Translations under genes and position numbers: made by a program | Shown: piece by piece, positions 9,393-20,429 of the stretch | Layout: each line of letters opens with the position of its first letter | How positions within the stretch are numbered: the stretch's first letter is position 1 | Notes under the pieces: model-generated | The model's database searches: none | Told to the model about the DNA's origin: nothing | Seen by the model: the letters and a program-made list of their open reading frames with translations, nothing else | NCBI GenBank assembly: GCA_036873755.1 | Contig: JAVTVY010037146.1 | Location: 1-64,000, forward strand | Origin: Hanleya hanleyi | Lineage: Eukaryota > Mollusca > Polyplacophora > Lepidopleurida > Hanleyidae | Direction of reading: 5' to 3' | DNA length: 64,000 nucleotides

Positions 9393-9557
9393 CACAAAGG
9401 AGTTTTTCGAATGTAAAGGTCACATATCCTTTGATACACCAGATACTTGGCCACAGAATTGGACAAAAAGTTAAATCAAATAAAATTCAATCCCTATTGC
9501 CATTATTCTGCAGCAAATATCACGAAACTTAGAATTCTAACACCTAGCCAGACTCAC

Positions 9558-9697
9558 CTGTCTCCGAGGATGGCCCCACCACGCGCAATACCATTCCGAT
9601 CGTGCTGGCAGATAAACGTGAGCGTCTCGTCAGAGCCCACCGCCAACCCTTTCTCGTACCTCACAAGAACATTAACCACCTGCCGCACCCCGCAGTC
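9558..9697 (-). CDS. EGF/ZP secreted protein, exon 5: ZP domain, second half of ZP-N
   Basis: 140 bases, 46 codons plus two bases. The acceptor TCTCTCTATTCCAG and donor CAG/GTGAGT are good. The peptide has DCGVRQVVNVLVRY...DETLTFICQH, which matches the CG(T/V)...V.V.Y...D..+...C pattern of ZP domains, close to the cuticlin type. Its phase-0 start fits exon 4's phase-0 end. Later exons, needed to complete the ZP domain, were not found in 7-9.5 kb and may lie beyond the Polinton. Confidence 0.6.
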
Positions 9698-10105
9698 CTG
9701 GAATAGAGAGACTACGGTAGGGTCGCTGGGTTGCGATACGAGTTGTGGCGGTATATTGTTGTAAGGACGGTTTGAATTTAATTGGAATATTATAGTATTT
9801 TTCTACCGGTATAAAACAAGCCGATAATGATAATTTACCTTTGGTAGCAAGGGCGTAGACAAGTTGTCAGGTTGGGTTGGGGGGCTTGTGAGGGGGAGAG
9901 TCTGGGAGGGGGTATCCCCCTGGCAGCTTAAAGGAGTACTTACCTTATTTTATATTGGTTCCTATTACAAAGGTTAGACTCTTAAAGAAATATAACCAAC
10001 AATTTTACTGTCGTTGAGGGCGACAATCTATTATTTTTATTACAATTTGTGAAGCCATGTTTCTGCTTTGAGATCGACGTGGGCGCCGCCATGTGGCCTG
10101 TGGGA

Positions 10106-10125
10106 TGACGTCACTGATGACGTCA
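10106..10125. promoter_or_regulatory. Two perfect CRE palindromes
   Basis: TGACGTCA occurs at 10106-10113 and again at 10118-10125. This is the binding sequence of CREB/ATF factors. Function here is unproven, and the sites may belong to a repeat. Confidence 0.3.
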
Positions 10126-11192
10126 GCATTCAGGCCAACGTCACGGCTAACGCTTGATCCAAGGACGATCCAACTACGGAGATTTAAATTACTCCGAGTA
10201 AGAGTTTCAATTCGAGAATAAAACTGGCACGGCAAAATCCAACGGGGATAATTCTTAAAAGGAAAGTGGTTTAGGTTATCTCCATCAAATGAATACTTTC
10301 TTCCCCAAGTCTTCCAACTGAGACTTGCCCGATTAAATTTGGACAAAATTTGAAGCTGAGCGTTAAACTAAAAGAGCGTCCTCTGCAATTGTCCAGTGAT
10401 TTGAGTTGAACGACGATGCTTCTAAGTTCGTAAACATTTTCATGATTACACTTCAACTACTAAAATCAACTAGAATGTCAGTGGATTTACTGCGTTCCTT
10501 CTCGTGCGAATTATCGGCATGACCAACACGATCAACCTTAAATCTCCATGACGTTGTGACGTTTTTAGATGAGTATACACTCATTTCCGCTCATGTAAAA
10601 ACGCCACGCAGTGCTGCAATGGCGGCGCCCAGTGCACGCCCTGGCGAGCAACAAAATATTCAATATTTCTTTTATTTCGCATTCTATCAACGTAAGTTTA
10701 ATATAATAAGGTTTGGAATACGATTGCTGATAAATATAGTCACACTCAAAAATAAGTAAATTGGCACTCTCTGGGAGCATCTGAGTAGTATAACATTGTA
10801 ACAACTGAACACTGATTTATGCCAAAATGTCTCATAACAATGACGATCACTGCAATGATATACAAGCTGAAATGATCATTCAGTCTCAGGTTTGCACTAT
10901 AATTCAAGTTAATCCTTAAACAATACTATCCTGCCCCAATAGCAGCGGATGGCTGCATTGACGCGCGGCTGAGCACATGAGCTCTGGCTGAGCATATGAG
11001 CTCTGGTTCATTAATCGGGTTGCTTTGCTATCTTTTTAACATAGGAAATATTTTTAATCGATGATAACTGGGCTATTTTCGACCTGCAGTTGTCAGACTT
11101 ATCAAAAATTTTAGCTTAGTGGTCCTCTCTTGGAATAGTAACTTACTATATTTACACCAGTTATTAAACCATGACTTCGGTCTACTGTCTGT

Positions 11193-11577
11193 CCCGGATA
11201 ATATATCTCAGACGTTTTCGGCGATATTTCTGGGACAATTTTTCACACAGTAGATAAAAAATGCTGAATTTATTCCAAAATATCACGCAAAATCTTCCAA
11301 TAGTTCTCAATAAATCGCGAAAACAAAAATTAGATGGGAGATTTGTGAGTTATATTTTTGACGTCAAGCTTGCATGTTATAACAATGGCAGATCAAAGTC
11401 ATCGTGACCCCAAAATAACATGGTAGGTATCGGTGATTTTCGTCAATTCTCAACAAATTTTAATGAAAGACAGGAATAAAATTAGTGTTTTTTAGTTTAT
11501 AGACTGTGAAGTTTCAATGTTGTACGATAAATTGTCTCCGAAATATCGCCGAAAACGTCTGGGATTTATTATCTGGA
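11193..11577. mobile_element. 385 bp MITE-like inverted repeat
   Basis: Arms of about 50 bases at 11193-11242 and 11529-11577 share GATATTTC/GAAATATC, CAGACGTTTTCGGC and GATAATA blocks in inverted orientation. It lies inside the possible 9847-12078 element. No coding capacity. Confidence 0.55.
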
Positions 11578-12079
11578 AAAGACAATAGGTTTATTTCTAG
11601 GGTTTCTATATGAAAAGTAGCTGAGAGTTTGTATATCTCTTGTTTGTGATTAAAAAATACTGAACAAATGACTGGGATCTCAACTGAAAAACAAAACAAG
11701 TTTATAGTGAAAAAGTTACGAAAAATTCTGCTCACCGACAGTTTTCATGTTTTTCGTCCAAATAGGCGGTATTTGATTGGATTTGGAGCACCCTATTTCA
11801 TTCTCGGAGACGATCGCACAAGATTGGAGCCCGAAATCGTCAATCTATGGCTTTGGTCATTGATCAATTGCAATCTTATTTTAGGCCTAATGCACTGGCG
11901 GTGATAAGTTTACTTTTCCGGTATTAATTGAATAAGATACGTGATGTTATATGCTATGTTAGCTTTCTTTTTCTTTCTTTCTTTCCTTTTTTCGTTTGTT
12001 TGTTTGTTTTTTGTTTTTGTTTTTGTTTTTTTTTTTTTTTGCCGGCCGTCAAAAGCCCCCCGTTGTCTACGCCCTTGCA

Positions 12080-12750
12080 ATGGATTTCTGAATGCACAGG
12101 CTTCTACAGATACATTATCATGCCATCAGATTGTATACCTTCTACTACCAGATATACCATCTGTTTGAACTGAGGTTATAACGTGTTGCGCAGCTTTTTG
12201 CGCGCATAGCTCTCAGCCTGTCAGCGTTATCCGTTATTAGGCGGAGCGGAATGGGCTCAGGCTGGCACGGCTAAACAAGGTGATAACAAATTGATTAAAG
12301 GATCTAACGATCTATATAGCCTTTTCCCTCTCTTTCGTTTGCAGATAAACGCCTCCCGTGTCGATAACAATCAGCGAAGTCTGATTACACATGCGCGGTT
12401 CGACCCAAACAAAAGATTCACTTCTCATTAATTGATGTTGAAAAAAGACTTCACAATTTGGAAACAAAATTTCTTCGTCTCACGAATAGGTGCACATAGT
12501 CCAAACATTGTTTAATAATTCTGCAATGTTTCAGTAACATCCAGTTAAAACTCTAGAAATTGAGGTGTGACAGAAAGACGGACAGATGTACGCCCCGACA
12601 GACGGGAGGACACAGTGGCCATTGAATTCTTCCGGACCTATTTCGTAGGCGCAATCATAAAGATGTACTGTGCATGATAATTTCATCACACACATTGTGT
12701 ACTTTTGTACACTGGATCAAAGAATGTAGCAGTATATGTAGCTTGAAGAC
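12080..12750. other. Intron, no recognised content
   Basis: Intron 4 of the EGF/ZP gene. Nothing recognised beyond ordinary AT-rich sequence. Confidence 0.5.
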
Positions 12751-12754
12751 TTAC

Positions 12755-12945
12755 CACAAGGACGACCTTATAACAGGGATCTTTCTCATCATATAAACTG
12801 GCGATGATCAGAAAGGAACCATCCGCCTGTCTATCCACAAGTCCTTTGCTACACCCGACAATAGAAACCTGACCGGAGAAGAGATTGGCGTGGTGAGGCT
12901 TGATATACATGCCGATGTGAGTATCGTTACAGATGTCCACGCCCA
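12755..12945 (-). CDS. EGF/ZP secreted protein, exon 4: first half of ZP-N
   Basis: 191 bases. The acceptor is strong (TTTTTTGTTTCTTCCCAG) and the donor is GTG/GTAAGT. It starts in phase 1 and ends in phase 0, fitting both neighbours. The peptide has three cysteines in DICND, VGCSKG and DPCYK, and a MYIKPHHANLFSGQV segment like the first strands of a cuticlin-type ZP domain. ZP domains polymerise into extracellular matrices. The assignment rests on cysteine spacing together with exon 5. Confidence 0.6.
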
Positions 12946-12959
12946 CTGGGAAGAAACAA

Positions 12960-13590
12960 AAAACAATACGTCAGTAATTTGAGCGGAGCGTCACTTGAAC
13001 AATCGATCTAATCTGTGTGTTACAGCCCACGTGCCAATTGTAAGTTGCCAATTTAGATCACGCGCGAAATCCATTTTTGGAAATTTTGGCTAGGTAAAGA
13101 ATAGTAATACATGTATCACACAAAATGTAAATGATGTGCATTCAGCATGGTACATGTATGTACATAGCTGAGCTCTAAACTAGAACCATATATTCGACAT
13201 TTAGACAGACTCGTCAGTTAGTAAGATTCATACCATCAATCCCCAACTCTATTGAGTGGCTTAAGGATGAATGCAAATGGCAACTTGTAAGTTATCTCTT
13301 ATGGAGAAATGGGCATGGGTACTGTTTGTCCTGATAGGATTGTTACAGGCAATTCAATAATTGGTGGAATTATTTGATCTCCATAATCTCCATTTTCCCA
13401 GTTTGGCTGGTGAATCGAAGTTAGCTCAATATGCTCTGTGCGTGTCGCTCAAGCCTAACAGCACCTAACAGTACTAAACAGCACATATCAGGGCCATACT
13501 CGCCATGTACATGGTACATGGTTACGGATATTCACATCGATGGCCACGTTTATAGCACATTAGATGGGAAGGTGATGGAAGGGTTAAAAG
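12960..13590. other. Intron 3 of the EGF/ZP gene
   Basis: About 650 bases between exons 4 and 3. Only short palindromic ACATGTA motifs were noticed. Confidence 0.5.
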
Positions 13591-13595
13591 CTTAC

Positions 13596-13739
13596 CTCTT
13601 CGTTTTTCGCACATACTTCCGGTGTATTGTTCTGTACAGTAACATTTATGCACGACTCCAGAGCCTGGGATGACTGATTCTCCTTGGCATGTTCCTCCAT
13701 TCTGGCAGTCTATCTGACATTCGCCTGTGACTATGCTAC
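13596..13739 (-). CDS. EGF/ZP secreted protein, exon 3: EGF-like domain
   Basis: 144 bases, phase 1 to phase 1. The donor is AGAG/GTAAGC and the acceptor TTTACAG. The peptide has the classical EGF pattern C-x3-C-xNGGTC...CYC-xxxYTGxxCE (CQIDCQNGGTC, then KCYCTEQYTGSMCEK). EGF-like domains are extracellular, disulphide-bonded modules. Its length equals that of exon 2, consistent with duplication of one phase-1 EGF exon. The acceptor could alternatively be CACAG nine codons into the call. Confidence 0.75.
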
Positions 13740-13744
13740 CTGTA

Positions 13745-14165
13745 AACCACATCATATATACCATAACTTTATCTATATACCTAACTACACTTGAAAATCA
13801 TTGTGTATGATCAGTTGTGGCTGTGGTTCAACCCGAGGCAAATAAAATTGCATCCAGCTAAAAACTAAGATGAAAAACTTATGCAGCAAATTAAGTGTAC
13901 AAAAGAACCCTCAGAAAAAAATGAGGTAATAACAAACCAGACTTCCGCAACTGGAATGGGTTCAGGACGGTGCTGCTATTGTCATGAACATGGGCACTAC
14001 AAACGTGTCAGTCTACCAGGGGGCGCTAAGTGGCGGGTGATGTCCAATGAAGCAGTAAAGCCTGCATGGATTGTGTCCACTTCCGATCAACCCGGAGCTA
14101 GGGGCCGTATGAATCCACGTAATTCAAGATCCTCATATTGTTACTGTGAACAGTTACAATACTTA
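13745..14165. other. Intron sequence, no recognised content
   Basis: Left part of intron 2. An ORF of 100 codons at 13881 has no recognisable domain and no splice context. Confidence 0.5.
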
Positions 14166-14169
14166 TCAG

Positions 14170-14390
14170 CTATATGGATTTGATATTTTTGGAACCTTAT
14201 GATGTCTTGTCGGCAACATTGAACACTGTTGACCGTTTCTCGCTTGTAGGAAACAAGCCTATTTTATGTATTGTATGATTTATTCTTTTAATTTGATGCT
14301 AATGGTATTATATGAATTAGGTCCCTAAACTATGGAGGCGGAAATTCTTTGATGGACAACGACTGAATATTGAATGACGGACTAGACGCT
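14170..14390 (-). repeat. Copy of the Penelope-linked repeat (minus)
   Basis: Read on the minus strand: AAGCGTCTAGTCCGTCATTC, TAGGCTTGTTTCCTACAAG, GGTCAACAGTGTTCAATG, GCAAGACATCAT, in the same order as the 29.6 and 30.3 kb copies. Confidence 0.65.
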
Positions 14391-14538
14391 TGTATTTCAG
14401 TCTGTGCTAGAGACGTCGCACGTTTGTATTTTTGATTTGTGAAAGTTTTAGTCTCAGAAATCACTTAAGTCGCAGGCATTGCACCTAAGGGGTTGCAACG
14501 CAATTTGGCGTATATGTGGTATGTATTCACTTCGGGTC

Positions 14539-14610
14539 TGAGTGAGTGTGAACGGTTCAGCGTCGCGTTCAGCAATATTTCGGTCATATTTCCTGGATAT
14601 AACGAACTAC
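14539..14610 (-). mobile_element. SINE fragment (conserved central block)
   Basis: GAGTGAGTG followed by CGTCGCGTTCAGCAATATTT and CGGTCATAT matches the block shared by the SINEs at 15.1, 26.4, 38.8 and 39.6 kb. No tRNA-like part is seen. Confidence 0.5.
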
Positions 14611-15064
14611 GATGCGTTTCTCTCAACCTGCTGACGCATGCCGTAGTGGGGATATTGTCCCTGGAAATCCCTTCGCTATTAGCAAAGCAGAGACACATTC
14701 CTGCGTTTCGTCTGATCCTTCAGTTGTACACACATGCTGGCGTGACGTGCTCATGGTGACTTGTGCACGTTAATTCTTCAAGTGTATGTTCCTTTCGATG
14801 AACTAAGGAGAGAACCGGATTTCTTGGTATGCTGTACATCAGCAAGTCCCTCGGTCTATGAGGGACTGGCGGGTATTAATTGGCTAGCCAGTTTCTTGAC
14901 AGGTTGGGTATTAACCAGCCCTCGATTTATGAGGAAAAGAGGAATGGAGTAGAAAAAACCCAGGATGGAGAGGAACTCGAGATTGGTTCCAATTCCTAGA
15001 CTGAGAGATTACTTTTGTGATCTCGGTAGGTGTACAGGTGAGGATTAACCGCTTTTGGTACAAG

Positions 15065-15325
15065 GAGTAAATGAGTGAGTAGGATATCAACTTCGCTGTC
15101 AACAATTGTTCAGCCATATTACGACGATCCAGTCACATTTTCCTGACACCGGGGCAATCAGTCCTTGATCTATCCTCTTCCTGCTGTGCGCCAAGCGAGG
15201 AAGATACAAGTTCAACTTTTTTAGTCTTTGGTATGATTCGGCCCAGGATTGAACATGAGATCTGCCGTTTGTGAGTCGAGCGTCCACCACCAGGCCACCG
15301 CAGTGCGGTCGTTTTGGGTACAATT
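15065..15325 (-). mobile_element. tRNA-derived SINE
   Basis: On the minus strand the element begins with a tRNA-like head near 15325 (GGTGGCCTGGTGG, then a B-box-like CATGTTCAATCCTGG) and ends near 15065 with the central block and CTCACTCATT tail. The layout matches the copy at 26.4 kb. The central block resembles the deeply conserved domain of metazoan SINEs (Nin-DC/Meta), from memory. Confidence 0.65.
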
Positions 15326-15329
15326 TTAA

Positions 15330-17210
15330 TAGGGTTCAAGGTGGAGAATATTTCACGTCCGGTGCTTTATAGTTATCTTATGGGATACCAGTTTCGATTT
15401 TAGTGTGCATCTCAGAGCAGACTTTAGTGTGTCTCTTGTTACATAAGTTGGTGGAGGTTTTAGTCTTGGCCGCCAGCTGCGGATATATGCCCTTCTCCAA
15501 AAATAAAAGGAAGAAGGATGTTTGGTTCCCGTGACATTTTTTTTTAGAAATATGCACTCTGTATATTTGTCGGTGGGTTCAGATAACTTCTTTTGAGTAC
15601 GACGGCATCGTTTTTAACCACCCGTTTAATGTTGCGTTTAATTGTTGCCTGTACATGGTGAGATTTTGCTGGTGTGGAAGTATCGTCCCCGAGATTTGCT
15701 CTCTGTACAAATCATTGTGATTGTAGTTTTGTGACTTATGAACATGGTTGAAAATGAGGCGCCTGATCGGCGTCGGGCCTCATAAGTATTTGTTCTGAAT
15801 GCGAACTTGCATTTTATAAATACTTTCTCGTTTGGCCCGTGTTTTTCTATCTGGCGGTCACATAGTTCATCATTTTTCCAACGGATGTCTTGATAGGGCT
15901 ATTTCATCATCGCTCTGAAATATTTGTATCTAATACCGCTCAAACCAGTGATAGGGACCGTGTGGTCATGCCATCCAATATGTCCATATTATCAGCTACA
16001 ATAAAAGTATGGCTGGGACAGAAATCATCACAGGGCTTATTTTTGGTTTCTGTGACATATTTAAGAATATGTAGTCAGTATATTTGTATGTGGGGTATTA
16101 TGTTTGCCTCAGTTGTCCATCGACACAGCTAAAAATAGAATTGTTTAGCACTAAGAAAGCCTAAGGTTACGGCTGAAATGTTTCATATATGAAAACGAAA
16201 GGAGAGTCCAAGGCCAGTTAACTTCCTTTCATCCACTATTCAGTCAAGAAATATGTAAAACCTGTAGTGAAAACATTTTTAAAACGCAAAATCACTTAGG
16301 ACACCTCATGGCCGCCATTTTGAATTCATCAGCTCTTATTTGTTCTTCGTTTCGTTGATTTAGCCCGGAGGATATATCAAAAATATAAACTGATGTCATT
16401 CATTTTGCAAAATTGCCATCATGACCTAGATATGACGAATATCCATGCATATGGCAAAATTTTGTGCAGTGAAGTTTCATGTTTTTATCATCAAACGCAC
16501 AATTCTCGCACATATGTTACTATGGAGTAACATATAGAGTGAACCATTGGTGATGTACGCTTCGGAATTGTCTCGATGACAGCCAGCCGTTATATAATTA
16601 GCCTAACGTTTAGCTCTAAAATGCATTGAAGACTTAAATATGATGGGAAATTTCCTAAAAGTTCACTACAGAATTCATATCCACCCCACCCTCCGTGTTA
16701 AAGGATATGCTACTATAAAGCTTATAGGTTATTACACATTTTCTAGGAGTGGAATACATGTACTCAAATGTTCTCTTAATGGAGCTGATAAGAAGAGTTT
16801 ATATAATATTTACTGAATACGTAGATATCTTTTTTTATCATGAAAAATTATGCCAAATTTCTTCAAAATTGATTTAACTAAAAAGTTACCGAAAGTATGA
16901 CGAAAATGTCTGCAAGCGAGCAATGTTGCACTGGATGTCATGCTTGATTCACTCGACTCGGGCTAGCAAGTCACAAAAACGAGTAGGTGAGCTTAAATAT
17001 GATTAGGTCATTTCCCCTTGTTAAGGCAGTGATACTTGGACATAACTCAACTTACAATGGAACATTTAACAATCGCATATGCCCTCAGTCAATTTTCAAA
17101 TTTGAAAAGTTTATCATTGCCCCTTATCCAGAGTAGATTCACTTTCAATTCGCCTTCAAATTATCTATTCCCAAGTTGTTCTGGGTTGTCATGGTTGTAC
17201 ATGTATACAA
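15330..17210. other. Intron, no recognised content
   Basis: About 1.9 kb of intron 2 in which I see no gene, repeat family or RNA. Confidence 0.5.
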
Positions 17211-17216
17211 ACGTAC

Positions 17217-17360
17217 TGGTTTCGAGGTTGCAGTCGAAGCCTTCCCATCCGGGTCCAACATCCCTACAGTCACATGTACCATTAGTCATACATCCCAGGT
17301 CATTACGACAGTTAGAGTTCGGTCGTCGACAGTTATACGGCACCCAAGCTGAATGACAAT
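17217..17360 (-). CDS. EGF/ZP secreted protein, exon 2: EGF-like cysteine-rich domain
   Basis: 144 bases, phase 1 to phase 1. Acceptor TCTCTGTCTTTCAG, donor CCA/GTACGT. The first codon, made with the G of exon 1, gives Asp before CHSAW. Cysteines continue as NCRRP, NCRNDLGC, GTCDC and a final GWEGFDCN, a laminin/EGF-like ending. It is less canonical than exon 3. The neighbours on both sides join it in frame. Confidence 0.65.
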
Positions 17361-17735
17361 CTGAAAGACAGAGAATAACCAATCTAATAATAATAATAAA
17401 AATAGAGACCACTCCCCTAAGGGGAATATTTCCGAATATCTTAAAATAAACCAATCATATCAACCTGAAACTTCTCACATGTATCATTATAGGGCTTTCC
17501 TAGCGTACTATAATGGAATTATATTTATTTGAATAAAAAGCCATTCGAAAACATTTTTGAACTTTTGATATACAAGAACGCACTTTTGACCTAATGTACA
17601 TTCATTTTGATTGCAGAATTATATAATAAGCCATCGTGATCACCTGTTGGAATTATTTTCAAGTTATCAACCTCCGAAAAATAAGTGTTGATCATACTAA
17701 TTTTTTATACACAATATCGCTAAAATAACTTCTTA

Positions 17736-18006
17736 AGTAGTGATATAGGAGTATCACAGGCCCCACACCCTCACCCAAACCCACCCCCGCCCACCCAGAC
17801 CTTCTCCGCTATTTTCTACTAGTCACCTGATACCGACCGCCGTCATACGTCTATCGATCTCTAGTTGTATAGATTATTGAGATGAGACATTAATAAATTA
17901 TATAGGTATCAGGTGACTAGTAGGAGGAGATAGCGGAGAAGGTGGGGATGGGTGAGTGTGGGTTTGGGTGGGGGTGTGGGGCATGTGATACTCCTATATC
18001 ACTACT
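17736..18006. mobile_element. 271 bp MITE with 6-bp target duplication
   Basis: Arms of about 100 bases (17736-17835 and 17910-18006) are inverted copies, outer ends AGTAGTGATATAGGAG and CTCCTATATCACTACT. The arms also share C/G-rich CCCACACCC and TCACCTGATACC blocks. TTCTTA flanks both ends (17730-17735 and 18007-18012) as a target duplication. No coding capacity. The superfamily was not determined. Confidence 0.8.
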
Positions 18007-18014
18007 TTCTTATC

Positions 18015-20225
18015 TAGACTGAAATCTCTGAGAATGATTCCGAACAGACAATCCTCAGTAATCCTTAAATGTTACTGAAAAAATGAAGAAATTTTCCATC
18101 TGTTCAAGTGACATCTTGTGCACCAAAATTAGACAAAGTTAAAAGAAATTTTTGAATGTCTTTTTATTCAAATTAACATTTACTTTGCATATTACTACAC
18201 CAGGAATGCCCGAACATAACGTGTGAGTTTAGCTGAAGATGTTCAAAATTTCCCCTGAAAAAATGGTGTTGTTATTACCGGACATGTTTCTGGTCCTGCC
18301 ACCTAAACCATATCTGACACATATCGCAAGGCCGTTCGTTGACCTTCTGGCACGAAAAAAGCTGTCAATAGCTACCTCTTAATTGTCCAATCACCATGAG
18401 GTTGTCACTGCATGACGTGACGGCATTTATAGGAAATTTGCGAATGCTTGGGAGAAACCGCGAATCAGAGTGTCACACGAACATGGACACTCTCTCCCAT
18501 GGACACTTTCCATCTAGCAGAGTCGAGAGGTCCTGTGAGATCCTCAAAACTCAACACTGGGGAATAGATTTTGGTGGTATTTCTTCAATGTTACACATGA
18601 TCCAACAATACTATAAAATTCGAGAATTATTAGAGGTCCTCGGGATGGATTTTATAAATCTGCTCGATTACCACATCTGAATAGGCGTGAAAAGTTTTAT
18701 CCTTTTTTCTATCCCATGGTGCATTGTGCATCCATGTCAACCGAATGAAAGTTTCGAAGATGGCGAATCTATACCGCAGTTATTCCCACAATGCAGCGTA
18801 GTGATGTCATCAGGTTCAATGTCTATTAAAGGAAGTGGTTTGTGAAAATCTTGTCTTCAAATTACCTTGATAATAACTTCTAGAAATAATATTTGAACTT
18901 TCCAGCACAATATAGTTTTCAAACAAAAACGTCTGCCTCATGTTTTTTTAATTCCATCATGGAAATGATTTTATAATTACTTAATTCGAATAAATTATTC
19001 GAATGTAATAAAACGTGGTAAATATTATAACGGACAAAACGAGCAATACCTACAGAGAAGTGAATGAGAAGCGATTTGCTTCAATTTAAATTCATAAGCG
19101 GTATAGCTTGTTCAACCAAGTTAAATGACTTACACACGTACAGCGCAGTATATTTACTGAATTTTCAATATTATTTGACAAGAGGTTTATTTGTTAATTT
19201 GTTTAAAGAAAGTTAATTGCTTGATCGATTGGTCTCCGTGTCCTGGATAAACAAGCGTGGTCCATCTGCAGAGCTCACAAACTGAGCAATCAGTGACTTA
19301 GACCGAACACACTACTTCACCGCCTTTATTTGAATCAGTGAGACTGAAGGGTTGCAGTTATGCGGACTTTCCTTTGACCAATGTCCAGTCCTCCGTATAA
19401 TGCTGAGTGAACGTACTAGGGTGATATTATACTGGTATTATACTGGTATTATGCAGACATTACATGAATAATTAGCCTGCTCTACAATGATGTCAGAGCA
19501 AAGAAATCCGTGTTATTGACTAGCATTCACGGGTAATTTTATGAAATTCAACAGATTATTTGATAAAGGCTCCGGCATGAGGGTCAAATGTCCATGCTTT
19601 AACGCACATCGAGTACTGTAGTTTGTCTATTTCTATAACAAAAATGCTGTACTTCATGCCCAGTTTAATAAAAGTGCATCTCACTGGGACCAAATCCAAA
19701 CTAAAAACATTCTTCATACTGCAGATATTATACTTCGTTCCAGTCCAGCATGCACACCTGGACAGGACAGCTAATACTGGAACCGTTCGTTCAAAATAAG
19801 AGCCAATGAACGGACAGTGTTCGTGTGTGACACACCACCTGTGCAGTATCTCGGTATATTATGACGAAGGTCTAGTTTATGTGGAGAAAAGACTGGCGAA
19901 CTAATTCTTTTAAGTTTCAGACGGAAATTACATTGGGGCGTCTCTTAATTCAAAACAAATACGGATATACGAACACATGATAATTCAAAACAATCAAAAG
20001 GGACGAAACAAATTGCCTGGCGTTTAATTCGGTTAAATATGGGCATATTCGGAAAGGTCCTGAGGTCACGAAAGCTGTTCGGAAAATTAATAAAATCGCT
20101 GAGCTGCGTCCTGACGAATTCATCATGAGACGGCTTTGTCAAACGAAGCATGACCAGGTGTGATGAACTAAAACGTAAACACTTTCTCACATTTAGTCGG
20201 ATATACCAAGTCGCTTGTGTGAACT
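18015..20225. other. Intron 1 of the EGF/ZP gene, no recognised content
   Basis: About 2.2 kb. A 94-codon ORF at 18396 shows no domain. No repeat family recognised. Confidence 0.5.
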
Positions 20226-20228
20226 TAC

Positions 20229-20283
20229 CTGTGGCCAAACTCATCACCAGTCCTAACTGAAGAAGCCTTATCACAGGTAGCAT
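20229..20283 (-). CDS. EGF/ZP secreted protein, exon 1: signal peptide
   Basis: The ATG at 20281-20283 opens an 18-codon peptide with a hydrophobic core (VIRLLQLGLVMSLAT), a typical secretion signal. The donor ACAG/GTAAGT leaves one base (phase 1), which fits exon 2. Together exons 1-5 give about 220 residues: signal peptide, two EGF-like modules, then the ZP-N half of a ZP domain. The protein would be secreted or membrane-tethered extracellular matrix. The 5' UTR and promoter are not resolved. The exon chain is inferred from splice signals and phase, without transcript evidence. Confidence 0.6.
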
Positions 20284-20429
20284 TGTTCAGCGAATGGAGC
20301 GTAGAAAAGGAAGCGTTATCCAGCCCGTAATGGTAATCAGTCTTTCGAGAAGATGAAGTTACGGTCAGACTGAAATTATTAAATGAAACAAGCATCCCAC
20401 AGATTTTAGTATCACTCGGGTACATAATC

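Larger units (their letters stand above)
9847..12078. mobile_element. Possible 2.2 kb DNA transposon with short terminal inverted repeats
   Basis: GCAAGGGCGTAGACAA at 9847 recurs inverted as TTGTCTACGCCCTTGC at 12063-12078, each followed inward by a G6-rich/CTT (or complementary) stretch. The pair lies in the intron between exons 5 and 4. No transposase is seen, and no clear target duplication was found, so two unrelated repeats are an alternative. A T-rich tract fills 11966-12042. Confidence 0.4.

Noticed and set aside
9064..9474. 136-codon ORF as an independent gene
   Set aside because: It runs across the arm and centre of a foldback element and has no recognised domain.
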